A DNA stretch of 64,000 nt from an uncultured Prevotellaceae bacterium (GCA_947166345.1 CAMVDU010000006.1:1-64000), one strand, 5' to 3'; shown: positions 8,176 through 17,247, counted from the stretch's first letter. Program-made: numbers and translations. Notes: generated from the letters alone by a model not told the origin.

Positions 8176-8916
8176 ATGAAGAATCTACTGACAAGACGGT
8201 CTATCCGTCACTATACAAAGCAGGCAGTCAGCGAAGACCTGCTTAACAGACTTCTCGAAGAGGCAGCACGAACGCAGACCATGGGCAACCTGCAACTCTA
8301 CAGCGTAGTCGTCACACGCTCTGACGAGATGAAACAGCGCTTGGCACCTGCCCACTTCAACCAACCCATGGTGACAGAAGCATCCGTGGTGCTGACCATC
8401 TGTGCCGACTTCAACCGCACTAGCCAGTGGGCCCGCTGTCGTAAGGCAGAGCCAGGCTATGACAACCTGCTATCGTTCATCAACGCCTCCATCGATGCCC
8501 TACTATACACGCAGACCCTCTGCAACCTCATGGACGAGGAGGGACTGGGCTACTGTTATTTGGGCACCACGGTCTATATGCCCCAACAGATTATCGACAC
8601 ACTGCAACTGCCCCGTCTGGTGATGCCCGTAGCCACACTTACCGTGGGCTGGCCGGCAGAAGAGCCTCCCCTCTCTGACCGTCTGCCTGTGGAGAGTTTC
8701 GTGCACCAGGAGACCTATCGCGACTACACACCCCTGGACATAGATCGTTTCTATGCCTACAAGGAGCAACTGGAGGAGAACCGCCATTTCGTGGAGATCA
8801 ACAAAAAAGAGACGCTGGCACAGGTATTCACAGACATCCGATATAAAAAAAAAGACAACGAGGCTATGTCGGCCGGATTGTTAGATACGCTTAAACACCA
8901 GGGGTTTATCAGTTGA
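8176..8916 (+). CDS. NfsA/FRP-type nitroreductase family protein
   Basis: FMN-dependent NADPH oxidoreductase of 246 residues, resembling the NfsA/flavin-reductase branch by length and by the N-terminal RRSIRHYTKQAVSED, the GNLQLYSVVVT segment and GYCYLGTTVYMPQQI. The C-terminal extension (RHFVEINKKETLAQVFTDIRYKKKD) is typical of that branch. Likely cytosolic and active on quinones, nitro compounds or flavins; the true substrate is not deducible. It follows mutS2 with a repeat-filled spacer and no visible promoter, so the two may share a transcript. A second, unrelated-size nitroreductase is at 4001-4501. Confidence 0.87.
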   Translation: MKNLLTRRSIRHYTKQAVSEDLLNRLLEEAARTQTMGNLQLYSVVVTRSDEMKQRLAPAHFNQPMVTEASVVLTICADFNRTSQWARCRKAEPGYDNLLSFINASIDALLYTQTLCNLMDEEGLGYCYLGTTVYMPQQIIDTLQLPRLVMPVATLTVGWPAEEPPLSDRLPVESFVHQETYRDYTPLDIDRFYAYKEQLEENRHFVEINKKETLAQVFTDIRYKKKDNEAMSAGLLDTLKHQGFIS

Positions 8917-8987
8917 TATACGTCAAGAATTGTAACATTTTTTGCATTTTAAACGCTTCTATGCTTACACACCTTAAATAAATGCAC

Positions 8988-8995
8988 TACCTTTG
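8988..8995 (+). promoter_or_regulatory. -7 promoter element of the H1-like gene
   Basis: TACCTTTG 52 bases before the ATG at 9048; the track start at 8982 precedes it and is excluded. Confidence 0.75.
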
Positions 8996-9047
8996 CAGCG
9001 ATTTGGAAACAACCACTTCAATTAGTGTATTAATATTTATAAGTATT

Positions 9048-9356
9048 ATGGCAGAAAAGAAAACTACAAAGAAGGCTACTGAGGTAAAGGCTCCCGCTGC
9101 AAAGAAGGAGGCTCCCGCAAAGAAGGCCGCAACCGTAAAGGCTGCAAAGGCTACAGTAGTAGTGAATGCCGAGAACGCTGGTTTTAAGGCAGGAGATGTT
9201 TATCAGGCACTGGCAGCAGCTCAGAAGGCTCTCACCGTGAAGGAGATTGCCAAGGCTGCAAAGATTTCAGAGGAAGAGACTCTGCTGGGTCTTGGCTGGC
9301 TGTTCAAGGAGGGTAAGCTCCAGAACGCTGAGAACAACAAGGTTGCTCTCGCTTAA
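9048..9356 (+). CDS. Winged helix-turn-helix protein with histone H1-like Lys/Ala tail
   Basis: A 102-residue basic protein. Residues 1-38 are a Lys/Ala/Pro tail (KKTTKKATEVKAPAAKKEAP) like the C-terminal tails of histone H1 and bacterial Hc1-type proteins. Residues about 45-102 form a small winged-helix domain (GDVYQALAAAQKALTVKEIAKAAK...LLGLGWLFKEGKL), the DUF2582-type fold. Probably an abundant nucleoid-associated DNA-binding protein. Start fixed by the promoter at 8988-8995. Own promoter and strong terminator, so monocistronic. Confidence 0.85.
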   Translation: MAEKKTTKKATEVKAPAAKKEAPAKKAATVKAAKATVVVNAENAGFKAGDVYQALAAAQKALTVKEIAKAAKISEEETLLGLGWLFKEGKLQNAENNKVALA

Positions 9357-9376
9357 TAGACTTGCAGAAACGCATA

Positions 9377-9414
9377 AAAAGAGGATGTGCCTATTTGACA
9401 CATCCTCTTTTTTT
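9377..9414. terminator. Bidirectional terminator between H1-like gene and aroB
   Basis: AAAAAGAGGATGTG pairs with CACATCCTCTTTTTTT around a short loop; A- and T-tracts on both sides serve both converging genes. Confidence 0.85.
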
Positions 9415-9428
9415 GTCATATTCTCTTT

Positions 9429-10496
9429 TTATTGTCCTTCGCGATAGAAGTCGAGGGCATCCTCTATCTCTTTCTTTGTTGCCGTTTGATTGATGCGGAT
9501 ATCTCCGATGTTGCCTAGCAGGGTGAAGTTGATTTCGCCTGCTGTGTTCTTCTTGTCATGCGTCATCAGTTCGAGCAGCACAGGATAGTCGTCGCAGGTG
9601 ATAGGCATGCGTCCATAGTTCTCGAAGATAAAGCGAACCGTCTGACGCATTTTATCGACAGGGAAGCCCGTCTTGACGACACTCAGATAAAGTTCGCACA
9701 CCAATCCCCAAGCCACAGCATAGCCGTGGAGAACAGGATGACGTTGAAGTGCCAGCGACTCGAAGGCATGACCAAAGGTGTGTCCAAGGTTGAGGGCCTT
9801 GCGGATGCCCTTTTCTGTAGGATCTTCCAGTACGATGCGTTGCTTCACAGCAACGCTCTTTTTCAGAAGTGCGGAAAGCTTGTCATGAAAGCCGGCACCA
9901 TCAGGACTTTCCGGTATTTCCATGTTAAGCAGTTCTGCCCAATGGACTCCAGTGTCGATAAGTCCGTGTTTAAGCATCTCGGCATAGCCAGAGAGGATGT
10001 TTTCTTTGTCGAGTGTTTTCAGAAACTGGGTGTCAAGGATGACGGTATTGGCATTACAGAAGACACCAATCTCGTTCTTTAGTCCACCGAAGTTGATGCC
10101 CGTCTTACCACCCACCGAAGCATCGACCATTGCCAGCAGCGTGGTGGGGATATTGATGAAGGCGATGCCCCGCTTGAAAGTCGATGCTGCGAAGCCTCCC
10201 AGGTCGGTCAGCATGCCGCCTCCCAGGTTGATGAGCAGAGAATGGCGTGTAGCGCCCAGATGCTGCAGCTCACTCCACACGTGACTCAGCGACTCCAACG
10301 TCTTGTTGCTGTCGCCAGCGGGAATCATGATGACGGGTGTCTCGTGCATGCATACAAAGTCCTTGACAACTGGCAGACACAGTCTTTCTGTGGTGGTATC
10401 TACCAGCACGAACTGTTTATCGGCCCTGCATTTTCTGATGGCAGCGCTAAGTTCTTCTTCCAGGTTTTGCGCAAATATAACTTCCTGTCTCTCCAT
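9429..10496 (-). CDS. aroB: 3-dehydroquinate synthase
   Basis: Second step of the shikimate pathway: NAD- and metal-dependent cyclisation of DAHP to 3-dehydroquinate. Signature segments include GDSNKTLESL, GGGMLTDLGGFAASTFKRG, PTTLLAMVDASVGGKTGIN and LNLGHTFGHAFES, the last two carrying metal- and substrate-binding residues. The protein is 355 residues, normal for the family. I use the ATG at 10496 because the -7 element at 10505-10512 lies inside the longer track ORF. It is about 32 kb from the DAHP synthase gene in this window, so the pathway is dispersed. Confidence 0.95.
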   Translation of the reverse strand: MERQEVIFAQNLEEELSAAIRKCRADKQFVLVDTTTERLCLPVVKDFVCMHETPVIMIPAGDSNKTLESLSHVWSELQHLGATRHSLLINLGGGMLTDLGGFAASTFKRGIAFINIPTTLLAMVDASVGGKTGINFGGLKNEIGVFCNANTVILDTQFLKTLDKENILSGYAEMLKHGLIDTGVHWAELLNMEIPESPDGAGFHDKLSALLKKSVAVKQRIVLEDPTEKGIRKALNLGHTFGHAFESLALQRHPVLHGYAVAWGLVCELYLSVVKTGFPVDKMRQTVRFIFENYGRMPITCDDYPVLLELMTHDKKNTAGEINFTLLGNIGDIRINQTATKKEIEDALDFYREGQ

Positions 10497-10504
10497 AACG
10501 AGGA

Positions 10505-10512
10505 CAAAGGTA
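10505..10512 (-). promoter_or_regulatory. -7 promoter element of aroB
   Basis: TACCTTTG on the minus strand, eight bases from the ATG at 10496, implying a very short 5' UTR. Confidence 0.75.
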
Positions 10513-10660
10513 AAACAAAAATCCCAAACAGCCAAACGATTGGGAAGGAAAGTAAGAAAGAACGATTTTTTTTAGCGATGATTAAACCTTTAAAAAACAG
10601 ATACGTCATAAGAATCGTAAAGGTTATATAATGAGACATTAATCATTTCAATTATACAGG

Positions 10661-13600
10661 ATGAAACGAATACTACTCTTGATGGCCGTAACGCTTTCGG
10701 CGGCCCTCTCGTCACAAGCGCAACAGGCGCTGACAGGTACTGTGGTCGACAACAATGACCAAGAACCTGTGGTACAAGCTACCGTCTCGCTGTTGAGAAC
10801 AGACAGTTCAACAGTAAAAAACACATTCACAGACGCCGATGGCAAATTCTCGCTGACAGCCCCTCAGGATGCTCAGTACATTGTGCGTCTGTCTTACGTG
10901 GGCTACAAAACGGTCTATAAGAAGGTGACCGTCAGCGGCAAGCCCGTCAGCCTTGGCACTATCACTATGTCGATGGATGCCATCATGCTGAAGGGTGCCG
11001 AGATTGTGAAGAACCAGGCCCGTGTTTACTCGAAAGAGGACACCATTATTTATAATGCGGGCGCGTATAAGACCCCCGAAGGCTCTGTCATCGAGGAACT
11101 GGTGAAGCGTCTGCCTGGTGCCGAGGTGGGTGATGATGGTAAGATCACCATCAACGGCAAGGAGGTGAAGAAAATCAAGGTGGACGGTAAAGAGTTCATG
11201 ACTGGCGATACCCAGACGGCTATGAAGAACCTGCCTACATCTATCGTAGAGCGCGTGAAGGCCTACGACGAGAAGAGTGACCAGACGCGCATCACGGGTA
11301 TCGACGATGGTGAGGAACTGACGGTTCTCGACTTCGGACTGAAGCGTGGCATGAACCGCGGTACCTTCGGCAATGTCGATCTGGGCGTGGGTACCCACGA
11401 ACGCTACACTGGCCGAGCAATGGGTATGACGTTCAAGGACAACTTGCGACTGATGGGCATGGGCAATGCCAATAATGTTGGCGACCGCGGCTTTGGAGGC
11501 GGAGGCCCAGGTGGACGTTTCGGTGGTGGCGGCGGTCAAGGTCTGCAGTCGCCCAAGTCATTAGGTGTGAACCTGAACTACGAGAAGGCTGACCGTCTGC
11601 AATTGGATGGTAGCGTTCGCTGGAACCACAACAACACCAACCACTGGAGCCGTTCGGCAACAGAAAACTTCGTCAGCAGCACAGGCGCTTTCAGCAATAG
11701 TGTCAGCCAGAGTTATTCTCGTTCAAACTCATGGAACGGACAGTTCCGTTTGGAGTGGACGCCCGACTCAATGTGGAACATCCACTTCCGTCCTTCGTTC
11801 TCTTGGTCAACCAACGATTCGCGTTCAAGTTCTATTTCAGGCAGTTTCCGCGAGGATCCCTACAACTACGTAAACTATGCGCTCAACTCACCTGCTAAAC
11901 TGAAAGCTGCCATCGACCTCATGAACGATGAGCGTTATGCCGATGACGCACTCGTTGTGAACAGCCGCGACAACAAATCACTTTCTTACAGCGACAACAA
12001 CCGCATGGGTGCTGAGTTGCAGGTGGTGCGCAAATTGGGTAACAATGGACGTAACATCACCTTCCGCCTGACTGGTAACTATCAGGATGGTGACTCCAAG
12101 CAGTTGTCCCTGCAGGATGTGAACCTCTATCAGACCACGATGGCAATGTACGACGACAACTATAGCGAGTACTACCGCAACCGTTATAACCTGACGCCCT
12201 CAAAGAACTACGACTATTCTGCACGTCTGGCCTACAGCGAGCCCATTGCCAAGCAGACCTATCTGCAGTTCTCGTATAACTTCCAGTATCGTTACACCAA
12301 GAGCGACCGCTCTACCTATGATTTCAGTGAATGGCCAACCAGACTGGTTGCTGATGGAGGATTGTTCAGCATGGATGACTTTAACATGCAGTATCGCCAG
12401 TGGGATTCGAACCTGAACCAGCTGACAGAGAATGGTATGACACTGGCAGATTACTTGGACGACCAACTGAGCCGCTTCTCAGAATACAAAAACTATATAC
12501 ATACAGGCGAGGTGATGCTGCGCGTGGTGCGCAAAGCCTACAACTTCAACGTGGGTGTGCAGATTGTGCCCCAGACCTCGAAGTTCACCTATCGCTACCT
12601 GGGTGTCGATTACGGCACCACTACCCGCAACGTCGTGAACTGGAGTCCTACGGCTAACTTCCGCTGGAAGATCTCCGACCAGGGACAGATGCGTTTCCAG
12701 TATCGCGGTAATACCAGTCAGCCTTCCATGAGCGACCTGCTGGCCATCGTGGACGACAGCGACCCTCTGAACATCACCGTGGGTAATGCCGGTCTGAAGC
12801 CCTCGTTCACGCAGACCTTCAACTGGCGCTTCAACAACTACTACCAGAAACACCAGCGTTTCGTGTTTGCCAACCTGCAGTTCCAGACTACCAGCAACAG
12901 CGTAACAAGCAAGGTGTACTACGATCCTCTGACTGGTGGACGCACCTCGACCCGCGACAACATCAACGGCAACTGGAGTACACGTGGCGAGTTCATGTTC
13001 AACACAGCTCTCGACTCTCTGGGAAGCTTCAACATGAACACTCGCACATCGGCCCGCTACACACACAGCGTCAGCTATCTGGATGCTAACCGTGATGGCA
13101 ACATCTTGAAGAATGCTGTCAATGAGACCTCGCTGAGCCAACGTTTAGGCTTCAGCTATCGTAACGACTGGTTTGAGTTTGAGCCTAATGGTGCAGTCAC
13201 CTATACCTTCGGCCGCAACAAGCTGCAGGCACAGGGCAATCAGGACACGTGGAACTTTACTTACGGCTTCAACACCACAGCACAGCTGCCTTGGGGCATG
13301 CAGCTCACCACCAACCTGAACATGACCTCGCGTCGTGGCTATAGCGATGAGTCAATGAACACCAACGAGCTCATCTGGAATGCTCAGATAGCACAGAGCT
13401 TCCTCACAGGCAAGCCCCTGTCGGTACGTCTTGAGTTCTACGACATCCTGCACCAGCAGTCCAACTTCACCCGCACGCTCAACGCCATGATGCGTAGCGA
13501 CTCTGAGTCGAACGCCATCAACTCATACATCATGCTGCGCGTGAACTATCGCCTGAACCTCTTCGGAACGAAGGAAGCACGTCAGGGAATGCGTGGTCCT

Positions 13601-13690
13601 GGTGGCTTCGGTGGTCCTGGCGGTGGCAACCGCGGAAACCGTGGTAATCGTGGCGGCGGTGGAGGCTTCGGTGGTCCTGGAATGTTCTAA
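10661..13690 (+). CDS. Outer-membrane beta-barrel protein with carboxypeptidase-like N-terminal domain
   Basis: A 1009-residue outer-membrane protein. Residues 1-20 are a signal peptide (MKRILLLMAVTLSAALSSQA); 21 to about 105 a CarboxypepD_reg-like beta-sandwich (GTVVDNNDQEPVVQATVSLL); then a plug-like region and a long barrel of the OMP_b-brl_3 type, related to TonB-dependent receptors. There is no SusD partner next to it, so it is not a standard glycan-uptake pair. Two glycine-rich segments are unusual: one near 279-295 and a C-terminal tail with FGGPGG and NRGNRGNRG repeats ending in phenylalanine. Cargo unknown. A bidirectional terminator follows. Confidence 0.88.
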   Translation: MKRILLLMAVTLSAALSSQAQQALTGTVVDNNDQEPVVQATVSLLRTDSSTVKNTFTDADGKFSLTAPQDAQYIVRLSYVGYKTVYKKVTVSGKPVSLGTITMSMDAIMLKGAEIVKNQARVYSKEDTIIYNAGAYKTPEGSVIEELVKRLPGAEVGDDGKITINGKEVKKIKVDGKEFMTGDTQTAMKNLPTSIVERVKAYDEKSDQTRITGIDDGEELTVLDFGLKRGMNRGTFGNVDLGVGTHERYTGRAMGMTFKDNLRLMGMGNANNVGDRGFGGGGPGGRFGGGGGQGLQSPKSLGVNLNYEKADRLQLDGSVRWNHNNTNHWSRSATENFVSSTGAFSNSVSQSYSRSNSWNGQFRLEWTPDSMWNIHFRPSFSWSTNDSRSSSISGSFREDPYNYVNYALNSPAKLKAAIDLMNDERYADDALVVNSRDNKSLSYSDNNRMGAELQVVRKLGNNGRNITFRLTGNYQDGDSKQLSLQDVNLYQTTMAMYDDNYSEYYRNRYNLTPSKNYDYSARLAYSEPIAKQTYLQFSYNFQYRYTKSDRSTYDFSEWPTRLVADGGLFSMDDFNMQYRQWDSNLNQLTENGMTLADYLDDQLSRFSEYKNYIHTGEVMLRVVRKAYNFNVGVQIVPQTSKFTYRYLGVDYGTTTRNVVNWSPTANFRWKISDQGQMRFQYRGNTSQPSMSDLLAIVDDSDPLNITVGNAGLKPSFTQTFNWRFNNYYQKHQRFVFANLQFQTTSNSVTSKVYYDPLTGGRTSTRDNINGNWSTRGEFMFNTALDSLGSFNMNTRTSARYTHSVSYLDANRDGNILKNAVNETSLSQRLGFSYRNDWFEFEPNGAVTYTFGRNKLQAQGNQDTWNFTYGFNTTAQLPWGMQLTTNLNMTSRRGYSDESMNTNELIWNAQIAQSFLTGKPLSVRLEFYDILHQQSNFTRTLNAMMRSDSESNAINSYIMLRVNYRLNLFGTKEARQGMRGPGGFGGPGGGNRGNRGNRGGGGGFGGPGMF

Positions 13691-13695
13691 CCAAC

Positions 13696-13728
13696 AATAA
13701 AGGGGTTGCGATTGCACCCCCTTTATTT
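13696..13728. terminator. Bidirectional terminator
   Basis: AATAAAGGGGTTGC and GCACCCCCTTTATT pair with a GATT loop between two convergent genes. Confidence 0.8.
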
Positions 13729-13753
13729 ATTATTTCAATTCAGCATCCTTGCG

Positions 13754-14206
13754 TTATTTCTTCTCCGCATCCTTGCGGTCGTCAATATTGTCGCCCTCCG
13801 TAGGTTTCATCTCTTCCTTGAAGTCGGTAATGCCGTTCTCAACGAGGATGTTGTACCACTGGATGAGCTTCTTGATGTCGCTGCTGTGAACACGCTCACG
13901 ATCGAAGTTGGGCAGCACCTTGGCGAAGTACTCCTGCAGCTCGTCACCACCAGCCTTCTTGTAGTCGATGGCAGACTTCTTTCCACCCTCAAGCTTCTTC
14001 AGGCTGTCCATCACATCCATCAGGGGAATATCCTCAGTATCGGTAAACATAGCGATATCGGCCAGCGAGGTGATGCGGTCGGTAGCAAAGGCGGGCACAC
14101 GACGATGCTCAGCATCGAGCGATTCCACGATAAGGCTGTTCTTACCGCGCGAAATCAATTTGTAGAGGCCGGGCTTGCCGGCAATTGACAAAATAGTTTG
14201 TTGCAT
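13754..14206 (-). CDS. DUF5606 domain protein
   Basis: A 150-residue cytosolic protein. Residues 1-75 (LSIAGKPGLYKLISRGKNSLIVESL...RRVPAFATDRITSLADIAMFT) match the DUF5606 pattern, known only from Bacteroidetes and of unknown function. The rest is a charged helical tail (EGDNIDDRKDAEKK). It is the last gene of the leftward nusB-yajC-ybbR-coaE run, separated from coaE by an 84-bp repeat-filled spacer. Association with translation, secretion and cofactor genes gives no specific role. Confidence 0.85.
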   Translation of the reverse strand: MQQTILSIAGKPGLYKLISRGKNSLIVESLDAEHRRVPAFATDRITSLADIAMFTDTEDIPLMDVMDSLKKLEGGKKSAIDYKKAGGDELQEYFAKVLPNFDRERVHSSDIKKLIQWYNILVENGITDFKEEMKPTEGDNIDDRKDAEKK

Positions 14207-14243
14207 AGTTCAATTATTTTTTTCGTTTATTGATGTTCTTTTT

Positions 14244-14313
14244 TTTGTTTTCGTTTTTGTTTTCGTTTTCGTTATTTCGTTATCTCGTTATTACGACATG
14301 ACGTTATTTCGAC
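14244..14313. repeat. Word repeat TTTTCG / TTATTTCG at the coaE 3' end
   Basis: 6- and 8-bp words (GTTTTCGTTTTTGTTTTCG, then GTTATTTCGTTATCTCG) run through the spacer and into the last codons of coaE. Confidence 0.8.
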
Positions 14314-14926
14314 TTAAAAAGTCGTCTATCTGGCGATCAAGGTCGGTGTTGCCATCATTGACAATCCCGTAGTCGGCATGTCGCAGCACTTCCTCTTGGA
14401 GCCATTGTCGTCCCATCCACTCCAGCGTTTTCTCGCGAGAGATGCTGTCGCGCTGCATCACGCGCTGGATGCGTACCTCCAAGGGGGCCGTCACCACGAT
14501 GACCTTGTCAACCAGGCGGTCGAAACCCGACTCATAGAGGATGGCACACTCCATCCATTGTTGTCCGCTGGCCACGAAATCGCGGGCTACGGCAGGGTGA
14601 ACGATAGCATCAAGGGCCTGGGCGTTCTCTGGCGACGCCAGCAGGAAACGGGCCACCTCTGCCTTGTTGAGAGTCATCGAGGGCTCCGAGGGCATCGAGG
14701 CCTTCGAGGGCTTCGAGGTCTTCGAGGCCCCATAGGCCTCAGGGCCTATCAGCTCTATCAATTGCTGCTGCAGTTCCGGCGATGTGCGCATCAGTCGCTT
14801 GGCGGCAGCGTCGCAATCGTAGACCGCAATGCCACGCTTTTTCAGCAGACTGCACACAAAGCTCTTTCCGCTTCCGATGCCTCCTGTAATGGCGACCTTC
14901 ACGCTATTGGGAGTTTTTGTTAACAA
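14291..14926 (-). CDS. coaE: Dephospho-CoA kinase
   Basis: Last step of coenzyme A synthesis: ATP-dependent 3'-phosphorylation of dephospho-CoA. P-loop GGIGSGKS is near residue 15, DCDAAAKRLM and IVHPAV follow as in the family, and the LID region holds QRVMQRDSISREK. The start overlaps the end of the ybbR-like gene by 23 bp, showing tight translational coupling. Odd feature: residues about 66-83 (ASKTSKPSKASMPSEPSM) are low-complexity and encoded by a tandem word repeat absent from the usual fold, presumably a surface loop. The C terminus is also repeat-encoded. Confidence 0.93.
   Translation of the reverse strand: MLTKTPNSVKVAITGGIGSGKSFVCSLLKKRGIAVYDCDAAAKRLMRTSPELQQQLIELIGPEAYGASKTSKPSKASMPSEPSMTLNKAEVARFLLASPENAQALDAIVHPAVARDFVASGQQWMECAILYESGFDRLVDKVIVVTAPLEVRIQRVMQRDSISREKTLEWMGRQWLQEEVLRHADYGIVNDGNTDLDRQIDDFLSRNNVMS
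14678..14729 (-). repeat. In-frame word repeat inside coaE
   Basis: Plus-strand words CTTCGAGG / CATCGAGG / CTCCGAGG repeat about six times in a 9-bp rhythm, giving the SK/SM/SE-P codons of the coaE loop. Confidence 0.85.
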
Positions 14927-15890
14927 TCAGTTCCACCTTGTTGGTGCTGAGCGTGGCATTCTTCACGCCTTCCGGCATCTTCTGTATCCAGATACCGCAC
15001 TCCAGCAATGTAGAGTCGCCAACGATATCGTTGTAGTCGAGTACCACAGCAAAGTCGGCTGGTGTAATGTTCTCAAACACCTTCAGACCCGCCACAAAGT
15101 TGATCTTCACCTTTGCGGGGAAGGTGACGATATGTTCCCCTTCGGGCACGTTGATGGGCACTATGGGCACCTCGTTGTATGACAGCTGGGCCAGGATGTC
15201 GGTAGTAAAGCTGAAGGTGACGTGGTCGGGCACCATCTTCACACCCTGAATGCGCTGCAGACGGGCATTGACGGAGAACGAGTCAGCCAGGTTGCGCTGA
15301 TAGACAGGTTCCGTGAACACCTCCTTGATGCTGTCGAGCATGCGTGGCGATGCATAGATGATGACGCTGTCTGCTGAGGCGTGAGTGGAAGAGATGAAGT
15401 GCATGTTGTCGGGAGTCACCTCGCCTCTGAACCTCACAGGAACCTTCTTGGTCTCACCATAATTATAATAGAAGGTGAAAGTCTCTGGTTTCACGCTGAC
15501 AACGGTAGCCGAAGCTGCCAGATGACTGCTCACCAGCTTCTGCAGGTCGGTGGCGTTGATGGTTCCCACGCCATTCTCGCCGGCATACTTCATGAAGTCT
15601 ATCTCCAAGGGCGCTGGCGACTTGTCGTAGAGGTAGGTAAGCAGACTGATACCGCGGTCAGAAACATGAACCCGCAGTGTGTCGGTATCGCCAGAAGTGA
15701 GGATGGCGTTCTTGGGGATGTTCTTATAGCGTATAGGCACCAGTATTTCCTGTTCAAATGTCTCGTTCAGGGTCGTCATCAACCAGAAGATGCCCGAGAG
15801 GAGTACAAAGAACAAGAAAATCAGCAATTCCCTGTTTATTTTGTTAAACAGGAAATTACCGATGATGCGAAATACGTTAAACACCTTCAT
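14904..15890 (-). CDS. YbbR/CdaR-like domain protein
   Basis: Membrane-anchored protein of 328 residues. One N-terminal transmembrane helix (ELLIFLFFVLLSGIFWLMTTL, about 21-41) is followed by tandem YbbR-like beta domains with segments such as VPIRYKNIP, VPVRFRGEV and VPIVPINVPEGE. In Firmicutes the related CdaR regulates a diadenylate cyclase; no DacA homologue is visible here, so the role is open. It lies three bases after yajC and overlaps coaE, all within the nusB operon. Confidence 0.85.
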   Translation of the reverse strand: MKVFNVFRIIGNFLFNKINRELLIFLFFVLLSGIFWLMTTLNETFEQEILVPIRYKNIPKNAILTSGDTDTLRVHVSDRGISLLTYLYDKSPAPLEIDFMKYAGENGVGTINATDLQKLVSSHLAASATVVSVKPETFTFYYNYGETKKVPVRFRGEVTPDNMHFISSTHASADSVIIYASPRMLDSIKEVFTEPVYQRNLADSFSVNARLQRIQGVKMVPDHVTFSFTTDILAQLSYNEVPIVPINVPEGEHIVTFPAKVKINFVAGLKVFENITPADFAVVLDYNDIVGDSTLLECGIWIQKMPEGVKNATLSTNKVELIVNKNSQ

Positions 15891-15893
15891 GAA

Positions 15894-16208
15894 TTACTTC
15901 TGGAGCGGCGTGTTTGCCATGTCTTTGAAGACATAGCCCTTATCGACAGTGATCACCACGTCGCGAGCAATCTTCACCTCGACGGTGTTCTTGTTCAGGT
16001 CAACGCTCTTCACCGTTCCATAGATACCGCCACCGGTGACCACCTGGGTACCCTCAGTCAGTTGGTTTTGGAACTTCTGTATCTCCTTCTGACGCTTCTG
16101 CTGCGGACGAATCATGAAGAAATACATAATGGCAAAGATGGCCACCATCATGAGAATCATAGGCATGGCGCTACCGCCCTGCTGTGCTGCTAAAAGAATG
16201 TTTGTCAT
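15894..16208 (-). CDS. yajC: Sec translocon accessory subunit YajC
   Basis: A 104-residue inner-membrane protein associated with the SecDF complex. It has one hydrophobic helix (MPMILMMVAIFAIMYFFMIR) followed by the family motif RPQQKRQKE and a small cytosolic beta domain (GTQVVTGGGIYGTVKSVD). It lies three bases upstream of the YbbR-like gene and 50 bases downstream of nusB. Confidence 0.95.
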   Translation of the reverse strand: MTNILLAAQQGGSAMPMILMMVAIFAIMYFFMIRPQQKRQKEIQKFQNQLTEGTQVVTGGGIYGTVKSVDLNKNTVEVKIARDVVITVDKGYVFKDMANTPLQK

Positions 16209-16258
16209 TGTTGTTATTGTTTTTATTGATGATTGATTTCGTTTGTTTCAGGAACGGA

Positions 16259-17206
16259 TTAGTCGTTCGCATCTCTCTCGGGAATGGACTTCAGTAGCTG
16301 TCCTGTGTGGTACAGATGACGGGCTATGGCGTCGAGCATACCGTTGATGTAGCCGGCAGAGCGAGGCGTAGAGTAGTACTTTGACAGCTCCACAAACTCG
16401 TTGATGGTCACCGACACGGGGATGCTGGGGAAGGTCATCATCTCGGCCAGAGCTATCTGCATGATAATCACATCCATATAGGCCAATCGCGAAAAATCCC
16501 AGTTGCGTGATGCCTCGCTCATCATGCGCTGGTAGTCCTCGGCATTGAGGATGGTGGCACGAAACAGCTTGCGGGCATAGTCCTTCTCTTCCTCCGAGTC
16601 GTATTCAGGCAGCAGTTCCTGCTTGGGACCGTTGCTTTCCTCAAAACGCTTGATGGTCTTCAGCACGAAGGTATCCACCACGTCCTTGTCGTCGTTCCAA
16701 TACAGGCTCTGCTCCTCCAGCATGTCGTCGAGGTCGCGGTTCTCCTGTATCAGGGCGCGATAGAGACGACGCCACAGCTCACGGTCGGTGGCATAGTCAT
16801 CTTCGCTGCTCTCCATATACTCCTTATATATCTGACTCTGTTCTATCTGTTCAAACAGTCGTCCCACGAACTCTGCCTCGTCAGCCCAGGCATGCTTCTG
16901 CGTCTCCATGAACTCACACAACTGGTGGTTCTCTTCCAACTGCAGGGCAAAACGGTTGAAGGCAAACTTAGCCGACGGCTCGGGCTTACCCTCGCGCTTA
17001 GCCTTAGCCTGAAGCAACTCCAGACGGCGGCGCGACTCGCGGGTGATGGCCACAATGAGCGTCAGCAGGTGGTTGTACAGGTCGTAAGCCTTCGACAGGC
17101 TGAAAAACAACTCCTTCTCTGCCGCATCAATATTCTTGTTGCCGTTCTGATAGTACGCGTAAGTTAGCTGAACAATCTTAATACGTATTAATTCTCTGTT
17201 TATCAT
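16259..17206 (-). CDS. nusB: Transcription antitermination factor NusB, long Bacteroidetes form
   Basis: RNA-binding factor that joins NusE/S10 in antitermination of rRNA transcription. The canonical NusB fold is in the C-terminal half (about 170-300: YARKLFRATI, RLAYMDVIIMQIALAEM, SVTINEFVELSKYYS, GYINGMLDAI). The first 165 residues are an acidic helical extension starting with MINRELIRIKIVQLTYAYYQ, making it about twice the length of the E. coli protein, as is usual in Bacteroidales. First gene of the leftward operon; promoter at 17240-17247. Confidence 0.92.
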   Translation of the reverse strand: MINRELIRIKIVQLTYAYYQNGNKNIDAAEKELFFSLSKAYDLYNHLLTLIVAITRESRRRLELLQAKAKREGKPEPSAKFAFNRFALQLEENHQLCEFMETQKHAWADEAEFVGRLFEQIEQSQIYKEYMESSEDDYATDRELWRRLYRALIQENRDLDDMLEEQSLYWNDDKDVVDTFVLKTIKRFEESNGPKQELLPEYDSEEEKDYARKLFRATILNAEDYQRMMSEASRNWDFSRLAYMDVIIMQIALAEMMTFPSIPVSVTINEFVELSKYYSTPRSAGYINGMLDAIARHLYHTGQLLKSIPERDAND

Positions 17207-17239
17207 CGATGAGCGCTATGTTTTTATAGTTATCGGATG

Positions 17240-17247
17240 CAAATTTA
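17240..17247 (-). promoter_or_regulatory. -7 promoter element of the nusB operon
   Basis: TAAATTTG on the minus strand, 34 bases from the nusB ATG. Confidence 0.65.
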
